Source: Eubacteriales bacterium
GTDB lineage: Bacteria; Bacillota; Clostridia; Lachnospirales; Lachnospiraceae
DNA: 64,000 nucleotides
NCBI GenBank assembly: GCA_030539395.1
Contig: JAUNSC010000008.1
Coordinates: 31,025-95,024 of the forward strand
Direction of reading: 5' to 3'
In this document: positions 33,905 through 41,569 of the stretch, piece after piece
Position numbering within the stretch: position 1 is the first letter of the stretch
Layout: each line of letters begins with the position of its first letter
Notes under the pieces: model-generated
Seen by the model: the letters and a program-made list of their open reading frames with translations, nothing else
The model's database searches: none
What the model was told of the DNA's origin: nothing
Made by a program: the position numbers and the translations under genes

Positions 33905-34834
33905 TTATATCTTTTCTATTTTTACCTGCGTCTTTAATTCCTCCACCAGCTCTTTGGAAGGCGGCTTCGTCCCTATCGTAGTCACCGCTCCGGCTGATAC
34001 TGCCAGGCACATCTTAACCGTCTCTTCCTTATCCAGCTTTTTCTCCCACGCATAAGCGAGGGCGGCCACCATGGCATCTCCTGCTCCTACCGTAGAATGT
34101 GCTTTCACAGACAGCGCCGGGCATTTCGCCTCATATTCTCCCAGAAGGAACATGGCCCCTTCTTTTCCCATGGAGACTGCGATACTGCCAACTCCCCGGT
34201 CTTTGAATTCACGGGCAATTTTCAAAAGATCTTCCTCCGATGCATTATCCGTAAGCCCTGCGTAGCCTTCCAGTTCCACCCGGTTAGGTTTTATGATATC
34301 CGGTGAAGCTTCCAGCCCTTTGCGGAATAACTCGCCGTCCGCATCCAGCAGTACTTTTGACCCTTTCCTGTGAATCATACGGATAATCTCCGCATAAACC
34401 TCTTTCTTCACTCCCGCCGGAATACTTCCTGATAATACAAACAGTGTATCTTCCCTGGCATAGCTTTCCAGTTTTTCCATCAGGCGGGCCATATTTTCTT
34501 CTGTTATCACAGGCCCCGGTTCATTTAACTCTGTTAAATTTCCGTTTTCCTCAAACACCTTGGTATTTGTTCTGGTTTCTCCTTCCACCCATATGAAGTC
34601 ACCGTCAATTCCTTTATCCTTCAGTACACTGGCAATGGTCTTTCCGCCGTTACCTCCCAGAAAACCGGTAGCAATGCTGCTTCCTCCCAGCTCACGGATA
34701 GTTTTGGATACATTGATTCCCTTTCCGCCTGCATCATATTCCACTCTTTTAATCCGGTTCAGTCCCCCGGGAATCAAAGTATCAATATCCACTGTCTTGT
34801 CAATGGCCGGATTCATAGTCACTGTAACGATCAT
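33905..34834 (-). CDS. 1-phosphofructokinase family hexose kinase (PfkB/FruK)
   Basis: A 309-residue PfkB-family kinase. It has the start V-T-M-N-P-A-I-D-K-T-V, the substrate site A-G-G-K-G-I-N-V-S-K near residue 36, G-F-L-G-G-N-G-G near 58 and the C-terminal anion-hole motif V-G-A-G-D-A-M-V-A near 247 with the catalytic Asp. FruK-type members phosphorylate fructose 1-phosphate to fructose 1,6-bisphosphate; LacC-type members use tagatose 6-phosphate. Neighbouring IIA and dehydrogenase genes favour a ketose 1-phosphate. It follows the IIA gene by three bases, with GAGAGGAGTAGACC before the ATG. Confidence 0.88.
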   Translation of the reverse strand: MIVTVTMNPAIDKTVDIDTLIPGGLNRIKRVEYDAGGKGINVSKTIRELGGSSIATGFLGGNGGKTIASVLKDKGIDGDFIWVEGETRTNTKVFEENGNLTELNEPGPVITEENMARLMEKLESYAREDTLFVLSGSIPAGVKKEVYAEIIRMIHRKGSKVLLDADGELFRKGLEASPDIIKPNRVELEGYAGLTDNASEEDLLKIAREFKDRGVGSIAVSMGKEGAMFLLGEYEAKCPALSVKAHSTVGAGDAMVAALAYAWEKKLDKEETVKMCLAVSAGAVTTIGTKPPSKELVEELKTQVKIEKI

Positions 34835-34837
34835 GGT

Positions 34838-35305
34838 CTACTCCTCTCCGGAAAGAAGTCTGTAAACAGTGTCTGCATCACCCTTTACCAGTTCTTCCAC
34901 TGCATCCGGTGCCAGCATTTTATCTGCTATCACAGACAGTATCTGCAAATGCTCCTCTCCCACTCCTGCGATTCCTATTACAATCTTTACGGTCTCATTT
35001 CCCCACTGTGTTCCCTCGGGGAATACCATAACGGCGATTCCGGATGCTTTGATTTCCTTTTTTGCCGCCTCTACTCCGTGGGGAAGCGCCAGTTCGTTGC
35101 CCATAAAAGTGGAAAATGATTTTTCTCTCTCCAGCATGGCCTCCACATAAGGCTGATCCACATATCCGGTATCCACCAGCATCTGTCCCACCTGACGGAT
35201 TACATTCTCCTGTGTATCTGCTGCGCATCCCACCTTAATATTTTCCCGGTATAATAATTTTTTCTTTTCTGCTTCTTTTTCTTTTTTCTTTGATTTAAAA
35301 AACAT
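34838..35305 (-). CDS. PTS IIA component, mannitol/fructose type
   Basis: A 155-residue IIA protein. After a Lys/Glu-rich N-terminus of about 17 residues it has the family V-R-Q-V-G-Q-M-L-V-D-T-G-Y-V region and the phosphorylated His in N-E-L-A-L-P-H-G-V near residue 76. It passes phosphate from HPr to the IIB domain of the IICB transporters encoded upstream, both of which lack a fused IIA. It is the first gene of a sub-operon (IIA, kinase, dehydrogenase, HPr, EI) with its own promoter. The ribosome site is GGGAGGAATGGAAT. Confidence 0.92.
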   Translation of the reverse strand: MFFKSKKKEKEAEKKKLLYRENIKVGCAADTQENVIRQVGQMLVDTGYVDQPYVEAMLEREKSFSTFMGNELALPHGVEAAKKEIKASGIAVMVFPEGTQWGNETVKIVIGIAGVGEEHLQILSVIADKMLAPDAVEELVKGDADTVYRLLSGEE

Positions 35306-35351
35306 ATTCCATTCCTCCCTGTTTTTAATATCCGCTGTTCTTTATGTCTCT

Positions 35352-35381
35352 ATTATAATAACACCCTGCACCTTTTTTCAA
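35352..35381 (-). promoter_or_regulatory. SigA promoter of the IIA-kinase-dehydrogenase-HPr-EI sub-operon
   Basis: On the minus strand TTGAAA (35376-35381) and TATAAT (35352-35357) have an 18-base spacer. The same hexamers with the same spacer occur in the other PTS promoter at 40601-40630. Confidence 0.85.
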
Positions 35382-35397
35382 TTTAAAGAAGCGGGGA

Positions 35398-35422
35398 TTT
35401 GGCACCATCAAATAGTGACAAA
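35398..35422 (-). promoter_or_regulatory. Likely MtlR-type activator box, copy 1
   Basis: On the minus strand an inverted repeat, TTTGTCAC then nine bases then GTGCCAAA, ends 16 bases before the -35 box. A matching element stands in the same place at the IICB promoter (40647-40671), with the same half-site distance. It resembles the TTGKCAC/GTGCCAA operators reported for MtlR-type PRD activators; the PRD regulator encoded in this locus is the natural partner. Confidence 0.75.
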
Positions 35423-35428
35423 TTCAAA

Positions 35429-35459
35429 GGCCGCGACAGTGAAAAAATCTGCCGCGGCC
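35429..35459 (-). terminator. Terminator after the PRD regulator gene
   Basis: On the minus strand GGCCGCGGCAG pairs with CTGTCGCGGCC (11 pairs, one G-U) around a nine-base loop, followed by TTTGAATTT. It lies nine bases after the regulator stop and just upstream of the activator box and promoter of the next sub-operon, so the locus is read as two transcripts. Confidence 0.75.
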
Positions 35460-35467
35460 CCTGTTTT

Positions 35468-37573
35468 TCAGGATACCTGTGATAAATATTTATTAAAAAA
35501 CTTTTTCAGATGTACAGATAATGCCTTCCTTATGGCTTCCTTATCTCCTGTCAGGACAGTCTCTGTAAAAGAATAATCTTCAATCAGCACACTGCTGATA
35601 TATCCCAGAATTTCACTGTTGATCTTAACGTTCCCATCTACTGGCAGCAGCATAATAAAAACCACCTGAATTCCCTTAAAATAGGCATTCTCAAAAGGCT
35701 TCCCGCCCTCTGTCAGACACACATGAAAGCAGGGACGGATTACCCCTTTTGTTCTGGTATGAAGCAGGGCGAAACCAAACTCCGCAAAGATCTGAGATGC
35801 CATCTTCTCCCGCTTCATCAGATCATCCTGTATCATTTCTCCCTGATCCCGGTAAGGTGAAACCTCTTCTCCGATGACTTCCAAAAGTTCCTCAAAGGTA
35901 ATATGGCTGTCCACCCGGAACACATCCGCATATTTCAAAACTGCATTAATCTGCGCTGCCATCAGATTGATTTCTTCCAGTTCTCTTGAAAAACCGTTTT
36001 CTTCTTTGTGTTTATCCGGAGTACGCTCATACTGATAAACCATTCTGCGCACTTCTTCCATATCCTGCTCACTCAAAAGGGGATTCACAAAAATAACCGG
36101 CACCTCCTCAAGTTCCAGCGGGATGCTGGACACAAAAAAATCTGTTTTTCCGGCAATGTACGGTGTAATATCCTTTTTCCCATAAGGTGTAATCTCCGTT
36201 CTGCCCCTGAATGCTTTTTCCAGCTTTGTCATCATGAGCCTGGAAATGCCGATCCCGCTGGAACAGACCACTCCCATCCGTACCTGACGGATATTCTCGT
36301 TTCTTCCCTCAAGACGTACCATTGCCGCTCCGAAATGCACAGTCAGAAACCCCGTCTCCGTCTCCGGCACGGGCCTTCCCAGACATTTCTCCAGAACCTG
36401 CGCCACACGGATGCATTTTTCGAAAATCTCCGGGTAATCCTTCTTTATACTTTCCAGCATGGGATTCGCAATCTGCATATCATACATGATCCGGATAAAA
36501 GTGGGCTGAAGATGCGCCAGCAGCCCCTGTATAAATTCCTCATCCTGTTTCAGAAGAAATGCATTTTGCTCATCAAAGACATCAATCATTTCATTGACAA
36601 GCTGCAGCAGCTCCCTGTTTTCCATCTCTACTGTCTTCTGGTCGCTCCACTGTATCTTCTCATGCTTGGCGCCCTTAATATGAAGACAAATATAAGAAAT
36701 TTCCACCGGAGGAATCTCAATCTCAAATTCCTCCTCCAGTTCTTTCACGATCCTTCCTGCCAGAGCATAGTCTTCATCCATCTCCATCGTCTCGGGCAGA
36801 CCGGTATCCGCTTCAAGAATTTCATTTTTCAGCATACGGTTAATAGCTATGGTAATATGTATGACAAGTCCCATATATGCATTTTCTGTCAGATCCATGA
36901 CACGGTCATCCGCCAGCCCCATAATGCAGTTAATCACTCTTTTTAAAATATCATCATTAAGAATCTGACCGATATTACTCTGCTGCAATCCATCCCTTGC
37001 CCCTGTAAAACTCTCGTCATTTTCATATGCTTCCTGCAAAAGCTTTGTATCAATATTTTCATTAATAAAGGTACGGATAGCCTTTCGGTAGCTTCGCTCA
37101 CTGCCCTCAATGGAGACTCCGCTCCCCGGCTTCCGGACAATATTCAGACCGTATCGGTTCAGCCATTCTTCCACAGCCTCCAGGTCGGTACTGATGGTAG
37201 CTTCACTGACCTTAAACTTACTGCTGTAATAAAACAGCTTCTTCAGGCCCTTATCTTTTAATATCTCCAGAATCAGCCTTTTTCTTCTTTCCTCCCGGTT
37301 GCTGACGTCATAAGAATCCCCGCTGCTGATTTCCTCTCTCAGCCTGTTCTTCTCGTCCTCACTGCCCTCCAGCCAGACTCCCACTCCGGTTTTTGACATA
37401 AACTGAATATCATAGCCTTTCAAAGCAGCATTCATATATTCCAATTCCCTTTGTACTGTCCGTTTGCTGACTCCCACCTGCTTTGCCAGATTTTGTACGG
37501 ACATGGTCTGGTTCTCATTCAGCATGATATTTAAAATCTGCCTGATTCTCGGTGTCACTTCCATCCTTCTCAC
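35468..37573 (-). CDS. BglG/MtlR-type PRD transcriptional regulator with PTS domains
   Basis: A 701-residue activator. In order: two N-terminal helix-turn-helix segments (about residues 8-60 and 95-155; M-S-V-Q-N-L-A-K-Q-V-G-V-S-K-R-T-V-Q-R-E), two PRD domains (about 200-410), a IIB-like domain (about 420-510, V-V-C-S-S-G-I-G-I-S-R-L-M with the Cys) and a IIA-like domain at the C-terminus (about 555-695, L-L-H-T-R with the His). Phosphorylation by HPr and by the IIB/IIA proteins tunes such regulators. The two identically built boxes upstream of the PTS promoters are its likely targets. It starts with GTG overlapping the stop of the first IICB gene. Confidence 0.9.
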   Translation of the reverse strand: MRRMEVTPRIRQILNIMLNENQTMSVQNLAKQVGVSKRTVQRELEYMNAALKGYDIQFMSKTGVGVWLEGSEDEKNRLREEISSGDSYDVSNREERRKRLILEILKDKGLKKLFYYSSKFKVSEATISTDLEAVEEWLNRYGLNIVRKPGSGVSIEGSERSYRKAIRTFINENIDTKLLQEAYENDESFTGARDGLQQSNIGQILNDDILKRVINCIMGLADDRVMDLTENAYMGLVIHITIAINRMLKNEILEADTGLPETMEMDEDYALAGRIVKELEEEFEIEIPPVEISYICLHIKGAKHEKIQWSDQKTVEMENRELLQLVNEMIDVFDEQNAFLLKQDEEFIQGLLAHLQPTFIRIMYDMQIANPMLESIKKDYPEIFEKCIRVAQVLEKCLGRPVPETETGFLTVHFGAAMVRLEGRNENIRQVRMGVVCSSGIGISRLMMTKLEKAFRGRTEITPYGKKDITPYIAGKTDFFVSSIPLELEEVPVIFVNPLLSEQDMEEVRRMVYQYERTPDKHKEENGFSRELEEINLMAAQINAVLKYADVFRVDSHITFEELLEVIGEEVSPYRDQGEMIQDDLMKREKMASQIFAEFGFALLHTRTKGVIRPCFHVCLTEGGKPFENAYFKGIQVVFIMLLPVDGNVKINSEILGYISSVLIEDYSFTETVLTGDKEAIRKALSVHLKKFFNKYLSQVS

Positions 37574-38961
37574 CCATTTCTTTCCTGAATCACTGTGAGC
37601 AGTTTTTCAAACTCTGCTCCTCCCATAAGGCTTTCCACCGGACAGACTTCCGTTTGGCCGATTCCGCCTGGCAGAAGATTCAGGAAATCCTTCTGACAGA
37701 CAATCAAATCCAGATCCTCCGGTATCCGGTCGCAGGCATAGGCTTCCACCTGAATTCCTTCTATTCGGTTCTGGGCCAGCTTCCTTCTGAACTGAGCTGC
37801 TCCCATGGCACTGGAACCTACGCCCGCATCACAGACAAATCCGATTTTTTGTATCTTCACCATTATATTACCCTCTTCCCGTTCCGGTATACTTTCCGTC
37901 TTCATTGGCTGTGGTCTCTCAGATTCCGGCATGAGTTCCTTCTCAGTTCTTCTCCGGATTCTTTTCTGAATTCTAAGAACCAGCATACTGCCTGCAAAAG
38001 AAATGACCGCCGACAATACGATTCCCAGTGCCGCTTTTCCCCACGCACCTTTCCCTGCCATCAAAAAAATCGTGATTACACTTCCCGGTGACACCGGTGC
38101 CTGCAATCCGCATCCCATTCTCGCAAAACATTCCGTTCCCGCTGCTCCCGCTGCCATCAGGGGAATCAGCAGCCACAGATTGGAGATTACTTCAGGAAAA
38201 TAAACTTCATGCAATCCGCCTGCTCCCTGTGCTGCCATCGCCGCTGTATACTCTCCCCTTTTTTCCCTGGCCATACAATATAATGCCAGAAGCAGCCCAA
38301 ATCCCGGTCCGGGATTAGTCTCCACAAGAAACAGTACCGACTGTCCCTCCTGCATGAGCTGATTCATTCCCATGGGTACTAAAATCCCGTGATTCACAAT
38401 ATTATTCAAAAACAGAACCTTGGAAGGCTCCACAATTATGCTCAGCGCTCCCAGCATTTTATGTATGACCAGTGCATTGATGCCCCGGGTGAGTGCCCCG
38501 GAAACAATCCTAAGTCCCGGTGCTATGGCATAATAACCTGCTGCCGCCAGAACACATCCGAGCATCCCTGTCAGAAGGTTACCCGCCAGCATCTGCATAC
38601 CTGAACCTGCTCTCTTTTTCAAAGGCTCTCCCGCGTATTTCCAACACAGCCCTGCCGCCGGTGCAGCCAGCATCCCGGCCAGGATACCTGCGGACTCATT
38701 AGCTGATACGCATCCGGCCGTCATCAGCACTGCAAGAATCCCACCTGTTTGAATTCCCCATTTTATTCCGCCCGTGTAAGCAATACAGACCGGCAGAAGA
38801 TATTTATAAACAAGCTGAGAAATGGCATACATATCCTCATTCGGAAACCATCCGTTTTCCTGAAAGATAACAGACAGCAACCCGACAAAAATAAATATGC
38901 CAATATTGTCCATCATAATGCTGCTGTAAAATTTCCCTGTCTTTCGTAAAGCTTTCCCCAT
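37570..38961 (-). CDS. PTS mannitol-type IICB transporter, divergent paralogue
   Basis: A 463-residue membrane permease with a C-terminal IIB domain. About eight helices (residues 14-330) hold the IIC domain with F-L-N-N-I-V-N-H-G-I-L-V-P-M-G-M near 190, N-P-G-P-G-F-G near 230 and G-G-L-H-E-V-Y-F-P near 260. The IIB domain begins after a charged linker and carries the phosphorylated Cys in F-V-C-D-A-G-V-G-S-S-A-M-G near 375. ATG 38961 aligns exactly with the start of the paralogue encoded upstream; an ATG at 38988 has no ribosome site. Compared with that paralogue the V-M-P-N-I-G segment reads M-M-D-N-I-G, and the helices are Ala/Gly-rich, so the ligand may differ. Confidence 0.88.
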   Translation of the reverse strand: MGKALRKTGKFYSSIMMDNIGIFIFVGLLSVIFQENGWFPNEDMYAISQLVYKYLLPVCIAYTGGIKWGIQTGGILAVLMTAGCVSANESAGILAGMLAAPAAGLCWKYAGEPLKKRAGSGMQMLAGNLLTGMLGCVLAAAGYYAIAPGLRIVSGALTRGINALVIHKMLGALSIIVEPSKVLFLNNIVNHGILVPMGMNQLMQEGQSVLFLVETNPGPGFGLLLALYCMAREKRGEYTAAMAAQGAGGLHEVYFPEVISNLWLLIPLMAAGAAGTECFARMGCGLQAPVSPGSVITIFLMAGKGAWGKAALGIVLSAVISFAGSMLVLRIQKRIRRRTEKELMPESERPQPMKTESIPEREEGNIMVKIQKIGFVCDAGVGSSAMGAAQFRRKLAQNRIEGIQVEAYACDRIPEDLDLIVCQKDFLNLLPGGIGQTEVCPVESLMGGAEFEKLLTVIQERNG

Positions 38962-38996
38962 AGATTCGTTCTTCCAATCCCTTATCATGCGTTTCA

Positions 38997-39056
38997 GGCA
39001 CGCAACTTATTTTTACTGCACAATCTGCCACTTTACAGTAAAAACTTTTGCGTGCC
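38997..39056 (-). repeat. Long imperfect hairpin between the two IICB genes
   Basis: GGCACGCAA pairs with TTGCGTGCC, and inside it TTTTACTG pairs with CAGTAAAA, giving a stem of about 17 pairs with an internal bulge and a 17-base loop. No T-tract follows on the minus strand, so it is not a standard terminator. It ends nine bases before the unused ATG at 38988 and about 35 bases before the chosen start. Confidence 0.65.
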
Positions 39057-39146
39057 CTGTCTTTTACCATGATAATATCATTTTTTTTCACTGCCTGCAA
39101 GCATGGCAAAATCTATATTTTATCAACACCGGCGCATAAAACACGG

Positions 39147-40529
39147 TTATCTGCCATTCTTTAAATCTTCCACCAGTTCATCATACTGGGGTGCTGCCAG
39201 GAAATTGGTAATCAGAATCAGCCTTGCTTCAGGATTACTGTGGGCTGCCCGTTCTCCCAGCTCCTGATGAGTAACTACCACCTGCACATCCTTCGGAATT
39301 GAAGAAACCGGTGTATGAATTACTTCAATTCCTGTAATTCCTGCTGCTGCCAGCTTCTTCTTCAAAACCGTTGCACCCATGGCACTGGAACCCATACCGG
39401 CATCACATGCAAATGCAATTTTGTTAACCGCCCCCGCCTTCGCAGCAGTGCTTTCTTCCTGAAGCCCTTTTGCCTTTTTTTTCATGCTGTCTTTCTTCTG
39501 CTGTGCTTCTTCCAGATTGGTGTCTTTGCCCATAAATTTCAAAATTGGCACTGCTATTACAAATGCTACCGCTGTGGAAACCAGAACCCCCAGGATCAAT
39601 CCTGCATAGCTGTGCCGCTCTGCCATCATCATGATTGCCAGAATACTTCCCGGTGATGCCGGGGAAGTAAGTCCCACCCCCATCATATCAAAGACAAAGA
39701 TACCGCTGGCTCCGCCTGCTATAGTTGCCAGAAGCAAAAGGGGATTCATCAAAATGTACGGGAAGAAAATTTCATGAATTCCGCCCAGAAAATGGATAAT
39801 TGCCGCTCCCGGTGCAGAGCTTTTCGCACTGCCTTTTCCTGCAATACAGTATGCCAGAAGAATTCCAAGCCCCGGTCCCGGATTAGCCTCCAGCAGGAAG
39901 AATACGGATTTTCCAAGTTCTTCTACCTGTTTCATTCCCATGGGTGACAGGATGCCGTGGTTCAGTGCATTATTAAGGAACAATACCTTGGCCGGCTCAA
40001 TAAATAAGCTGGTCAAAGGAAGGAGGCCATGTTTCACGAAGAATCCCACACCTGCCTCCATGCAGCCGTTCAGTGCACTTACCAGAGGTGTAATGCCTTT
40101 CAAACCAATTACTGCCAGCACAGCTCCGATAATGCCGATGGAGAAGTTGTTAATTAACATCTCAAATCCGGCTTTTACTTTGTTTTCAATCAGTTTATCA
40201 AATTTCTTAATCACCCATGCTGCCAGAGGACCCATAATCATGGCCCCCAGAAACATCGGATCATCTGAACCTACAATGACCCCCATAGTTGCAATGGTAC
40301 CCATAACACCGCCACGTACGCCTGCAACCACATGACCGCCTGTATAAGCAATCAAAAGCGGCAGAAGCATATGGGACATGGGATCAACCAGCTGTGCAAT
40401 CGACTCATTAGGAAACCACCCGGTTGGAATAAATAATGCGGCAATCAATCCCCACGCAATAAATGCTCCGATATTCGGCATTACCATTCCGCTTAAAAAT
40501 CTTCCAAAAAGCTGAACTTTTTCTTTCAT
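39147..40529 (-). CDS. mtlA: PTS mannitol-type IICB transporter
   Basis: A 460-residue mannitol-type permease. The IIC domain (about residues 10-335, eight or so helices) begins with F-G-R-F-L-S-G-M-V-M-P-N-I-G-A-F-I-A-W-G and has the MtlA motifs N-N-A-L-N-H-G-I-L-S-P-M-G near 190, E-A-N-P-G-P-G-L-G near 220 and G-G-I-H-E-I-F-F-P-Y near 250. After a Lys/Glu linker the IIB domain has F-A-C-D-A-G-M-G-S-S-A-M-G with the phosphorylated Cys near 375. IIA is separate (34838). Start ATG 40529 with AAGAGGTG eight bases upstream; a GTG three codons earlier lies within the ribosome site. Mannitol is the likely substrate from family similarity. Confidence 0.9.
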   Translation of the reverse strand: MKEKVQLFGRFLSGMVMPNIGAFIAWGLIAALFIPTGWFPNESIAQLVDPMSHMLLPLLIAYTGGHVVAGVRGGVMGTIATMGVIVGSDDPMFLGAMIMGPLAAWVIKKFDKLIENKVKAGFEMLINNFSIGIIGAVLAVIGLKGITPLVSALNGCMEAGVGFFVKHGLLPLTSLFIEPAKVLFLNNALNHGILSPMGMKQVEELGKSVFFLLEANPGPGLGILLAYCIAGKGSAKSSAPGAAIIHFLGGIHEIFFPYILMNPLLLLATIAGGASGIFVFDMMGVGLTSPASPGSILAIMMMAERHSYAGLILGVLVSTAVAFVIAVPILKFMGKDTNLEEAQQKKDSMKKKAKGLQEESTAAKAGAVNKIAFACDAGMGSSAMGATVLKKKLAAAGITGIEVIHTPVSSIPKDVQVVVTHQELGERAAHSNPEARLILITNFLAAPQYDELVEDLKNGR

Positions 40530-40600
40530 TGATTTCACACCTCTTCTTCTTTTTCTCTTTTAAGGTATGATTGGCCAATCAATCTCTGTTTGATGATTTT

Positions 40601-40630
40601 ATTATAATGGGATATCCCGTAAAGTTTCAA
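40601..40630 (-). promoter_or_regulatory. SigA promoter of the IICB-IICB-regulator transcript
   Basis: On the minus strand TTGAAA (40625-40630) and TATAAT (40601-40606) have an 18-base spacer. The spacer holds the palindrome GGGATATCCC (40609-40618), and another, TGATTGGCCAATCA, lies downstream in the leader (40568-40581); neither has an assigned partner. Confidence 0.85.
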
Positions 40631-40637
40631 CAAATAG

Positions 40638-40679
40638 AAAAAGAGATTTGGCGCTATGATTTAATGCCAAATCTCTTTT
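40638..40679 (-). terminator. Terminator of the solute-binding/HlyD operon, overlapping the PTS activator box
   Basis: AAAAGAGATTTGGC pairs with GCCAAATCTCTTTT around a 13-base loop, followed by more T on the minus strand. It closes the operon ending at 40695. The inner part of the stem is also the inverted repeat of the PTS activator box, so one sequence seems to serve both as operator DNA and terminator RNA. Confidence 0.75.
40647..40671 (-). promoter_or_regulatory. Likely MtlR-type activator box, copy 2
   Basis: On the minus strand TTTGGCAT, nine bases, GCGCCAAA; it ends 16 bases before the -35 box, the same distance as copy 1 at 35398-35422, and the two half-sites are spaced identically (24 bases from edge to edge). 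The sequence after the box also begins TC in both. Confidence 0.75.
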
Positions 40680-40694
40680 GTATTTTATGTTGTT

Positions 40695-41564
40695 TCATCT
40701 GATGTTCCGCATGATTTTCCGCATGATTATAATAGCTGTCATAAAAGACAATACCCCATATCCGACTGCGGAATAAAAATCCTTCATATATATTTCCACA
40801 GGTTTTTGTTTTTCCGTCAGCATCAATAAAAGAAAAGATTCCTTCTCCCGTTCCAGCGCTTCTGACCAGAAATCAAAATCAGACCACTTTGTGGGAGTGA
40901 GATCCGCAGACAGCTCAAACTTCATGCAAGCCATATTCGCAATCCACGCCAAAATATCCTGCCGCACAAATTTTCCTGTCAGCCCATGCCGGGACATAAA
41001 ATCCTGCCGTATGTCTTCATATGTCATGCCCTTGTCCATATAAACTGTCAGATTTGTAAATATTTCGGAACTGTCATCTGCCTCATAAAGTATCGTATCT
41101 GATGCATCATACAAAATGCCCCGGACGACTTTTGCTTTTTCTCCGATATGGACTATTTGTCCCGAAATATTCGTACTGCCAAAAAGCTCATACGCTGTTT
41201 TTTCATCTATCAGGCAGCCATTCCTGTCCGTGTCATCAAGCCATGCAGTTCCCCGAAGAAGCAGATCCGATCTGCCGCAGATTACAATAAGAGATACTGT
41301 CCTGCTTCTTTGCAGATCTTTGTTTTCTACCGATATTTCATTTTTCTGCTCCCAGGCTGTAAAACTTTCCGGAATGTCCTGCCCGGTTTCCTGTTCCTGT
41401 ATCTGACGTACCTTTTCCAGCGTCAGCGGACTGCTTTCCATAAGAATCATCGCTGCCCGTTCACAGGCCTTCAGCCGGTTGGCACAGGATACTGCTGAAA
41501 AATACGAAGCTGCCATAATAAACAGGCACAGCGCCATTTGTGCAATCCTCATATATTTTCGCAT
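40695..41564 (-). CDS. Membrane protein with MacB-like periplasmic core domain, no FtsX block
   Basis: A 289-residue protein with one N-terminal helix (about residues 7-27) and one C-terminal helix (about 267-284). The extracellular part between them resembles the MacB periplasmic core: a segment ending R-G-T-A-W-L-D-D-T-D-R-N-G-C-L-I-D-E-K-T-A-Y-E-L-F-G near residues 105-130, then G-Q-I-V-H-I-G-E-K-A-K-V-V-R-G-I-L. In MacB/FtsX permeases such a domain is followed by three more helices; here there is only one. No ABC ATPase is nearby. It starts five bases before the stop of the HlyD-like gene region ends and is the last gene of the operon. The assignment is structural only. Confidence 0.55.
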   Translation of the reverse strand: MRKYMRIAQMALCLFIMAASYFSAVSCANRLKACERAAMILMESSPLTLEKVRQIQEQETGQDIPESFTAWEQKNEISVENKDLQRSRTVSLIVICGRSDLLLRGTAWLDDTDRNGCLIDEKTAYELFGSTNISGQIVHIGEKAKVVRGILYDASDTILYEADDSSEIFTNLTVYMDKGMTYEDIRQDFMSRHGLTGKFVRQDILAWIANMACMKFELSADLTPTKWSDFDFWSEALEREKESFLLLMLTEKQKPVEIYMKDFYSAVGYGVLSFMTAIIIMRKIMRNIR

Positions 41565-41569
41565 ATACT

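Noticed and set aside
36008-36946. Reading frame of 312 codons on the plus strand opposite the PRD regulator gene
   Set aside because: It is antisense to a well-supported gene with clear PRD and PTS domains and has no recognisable domain or ribosome site.
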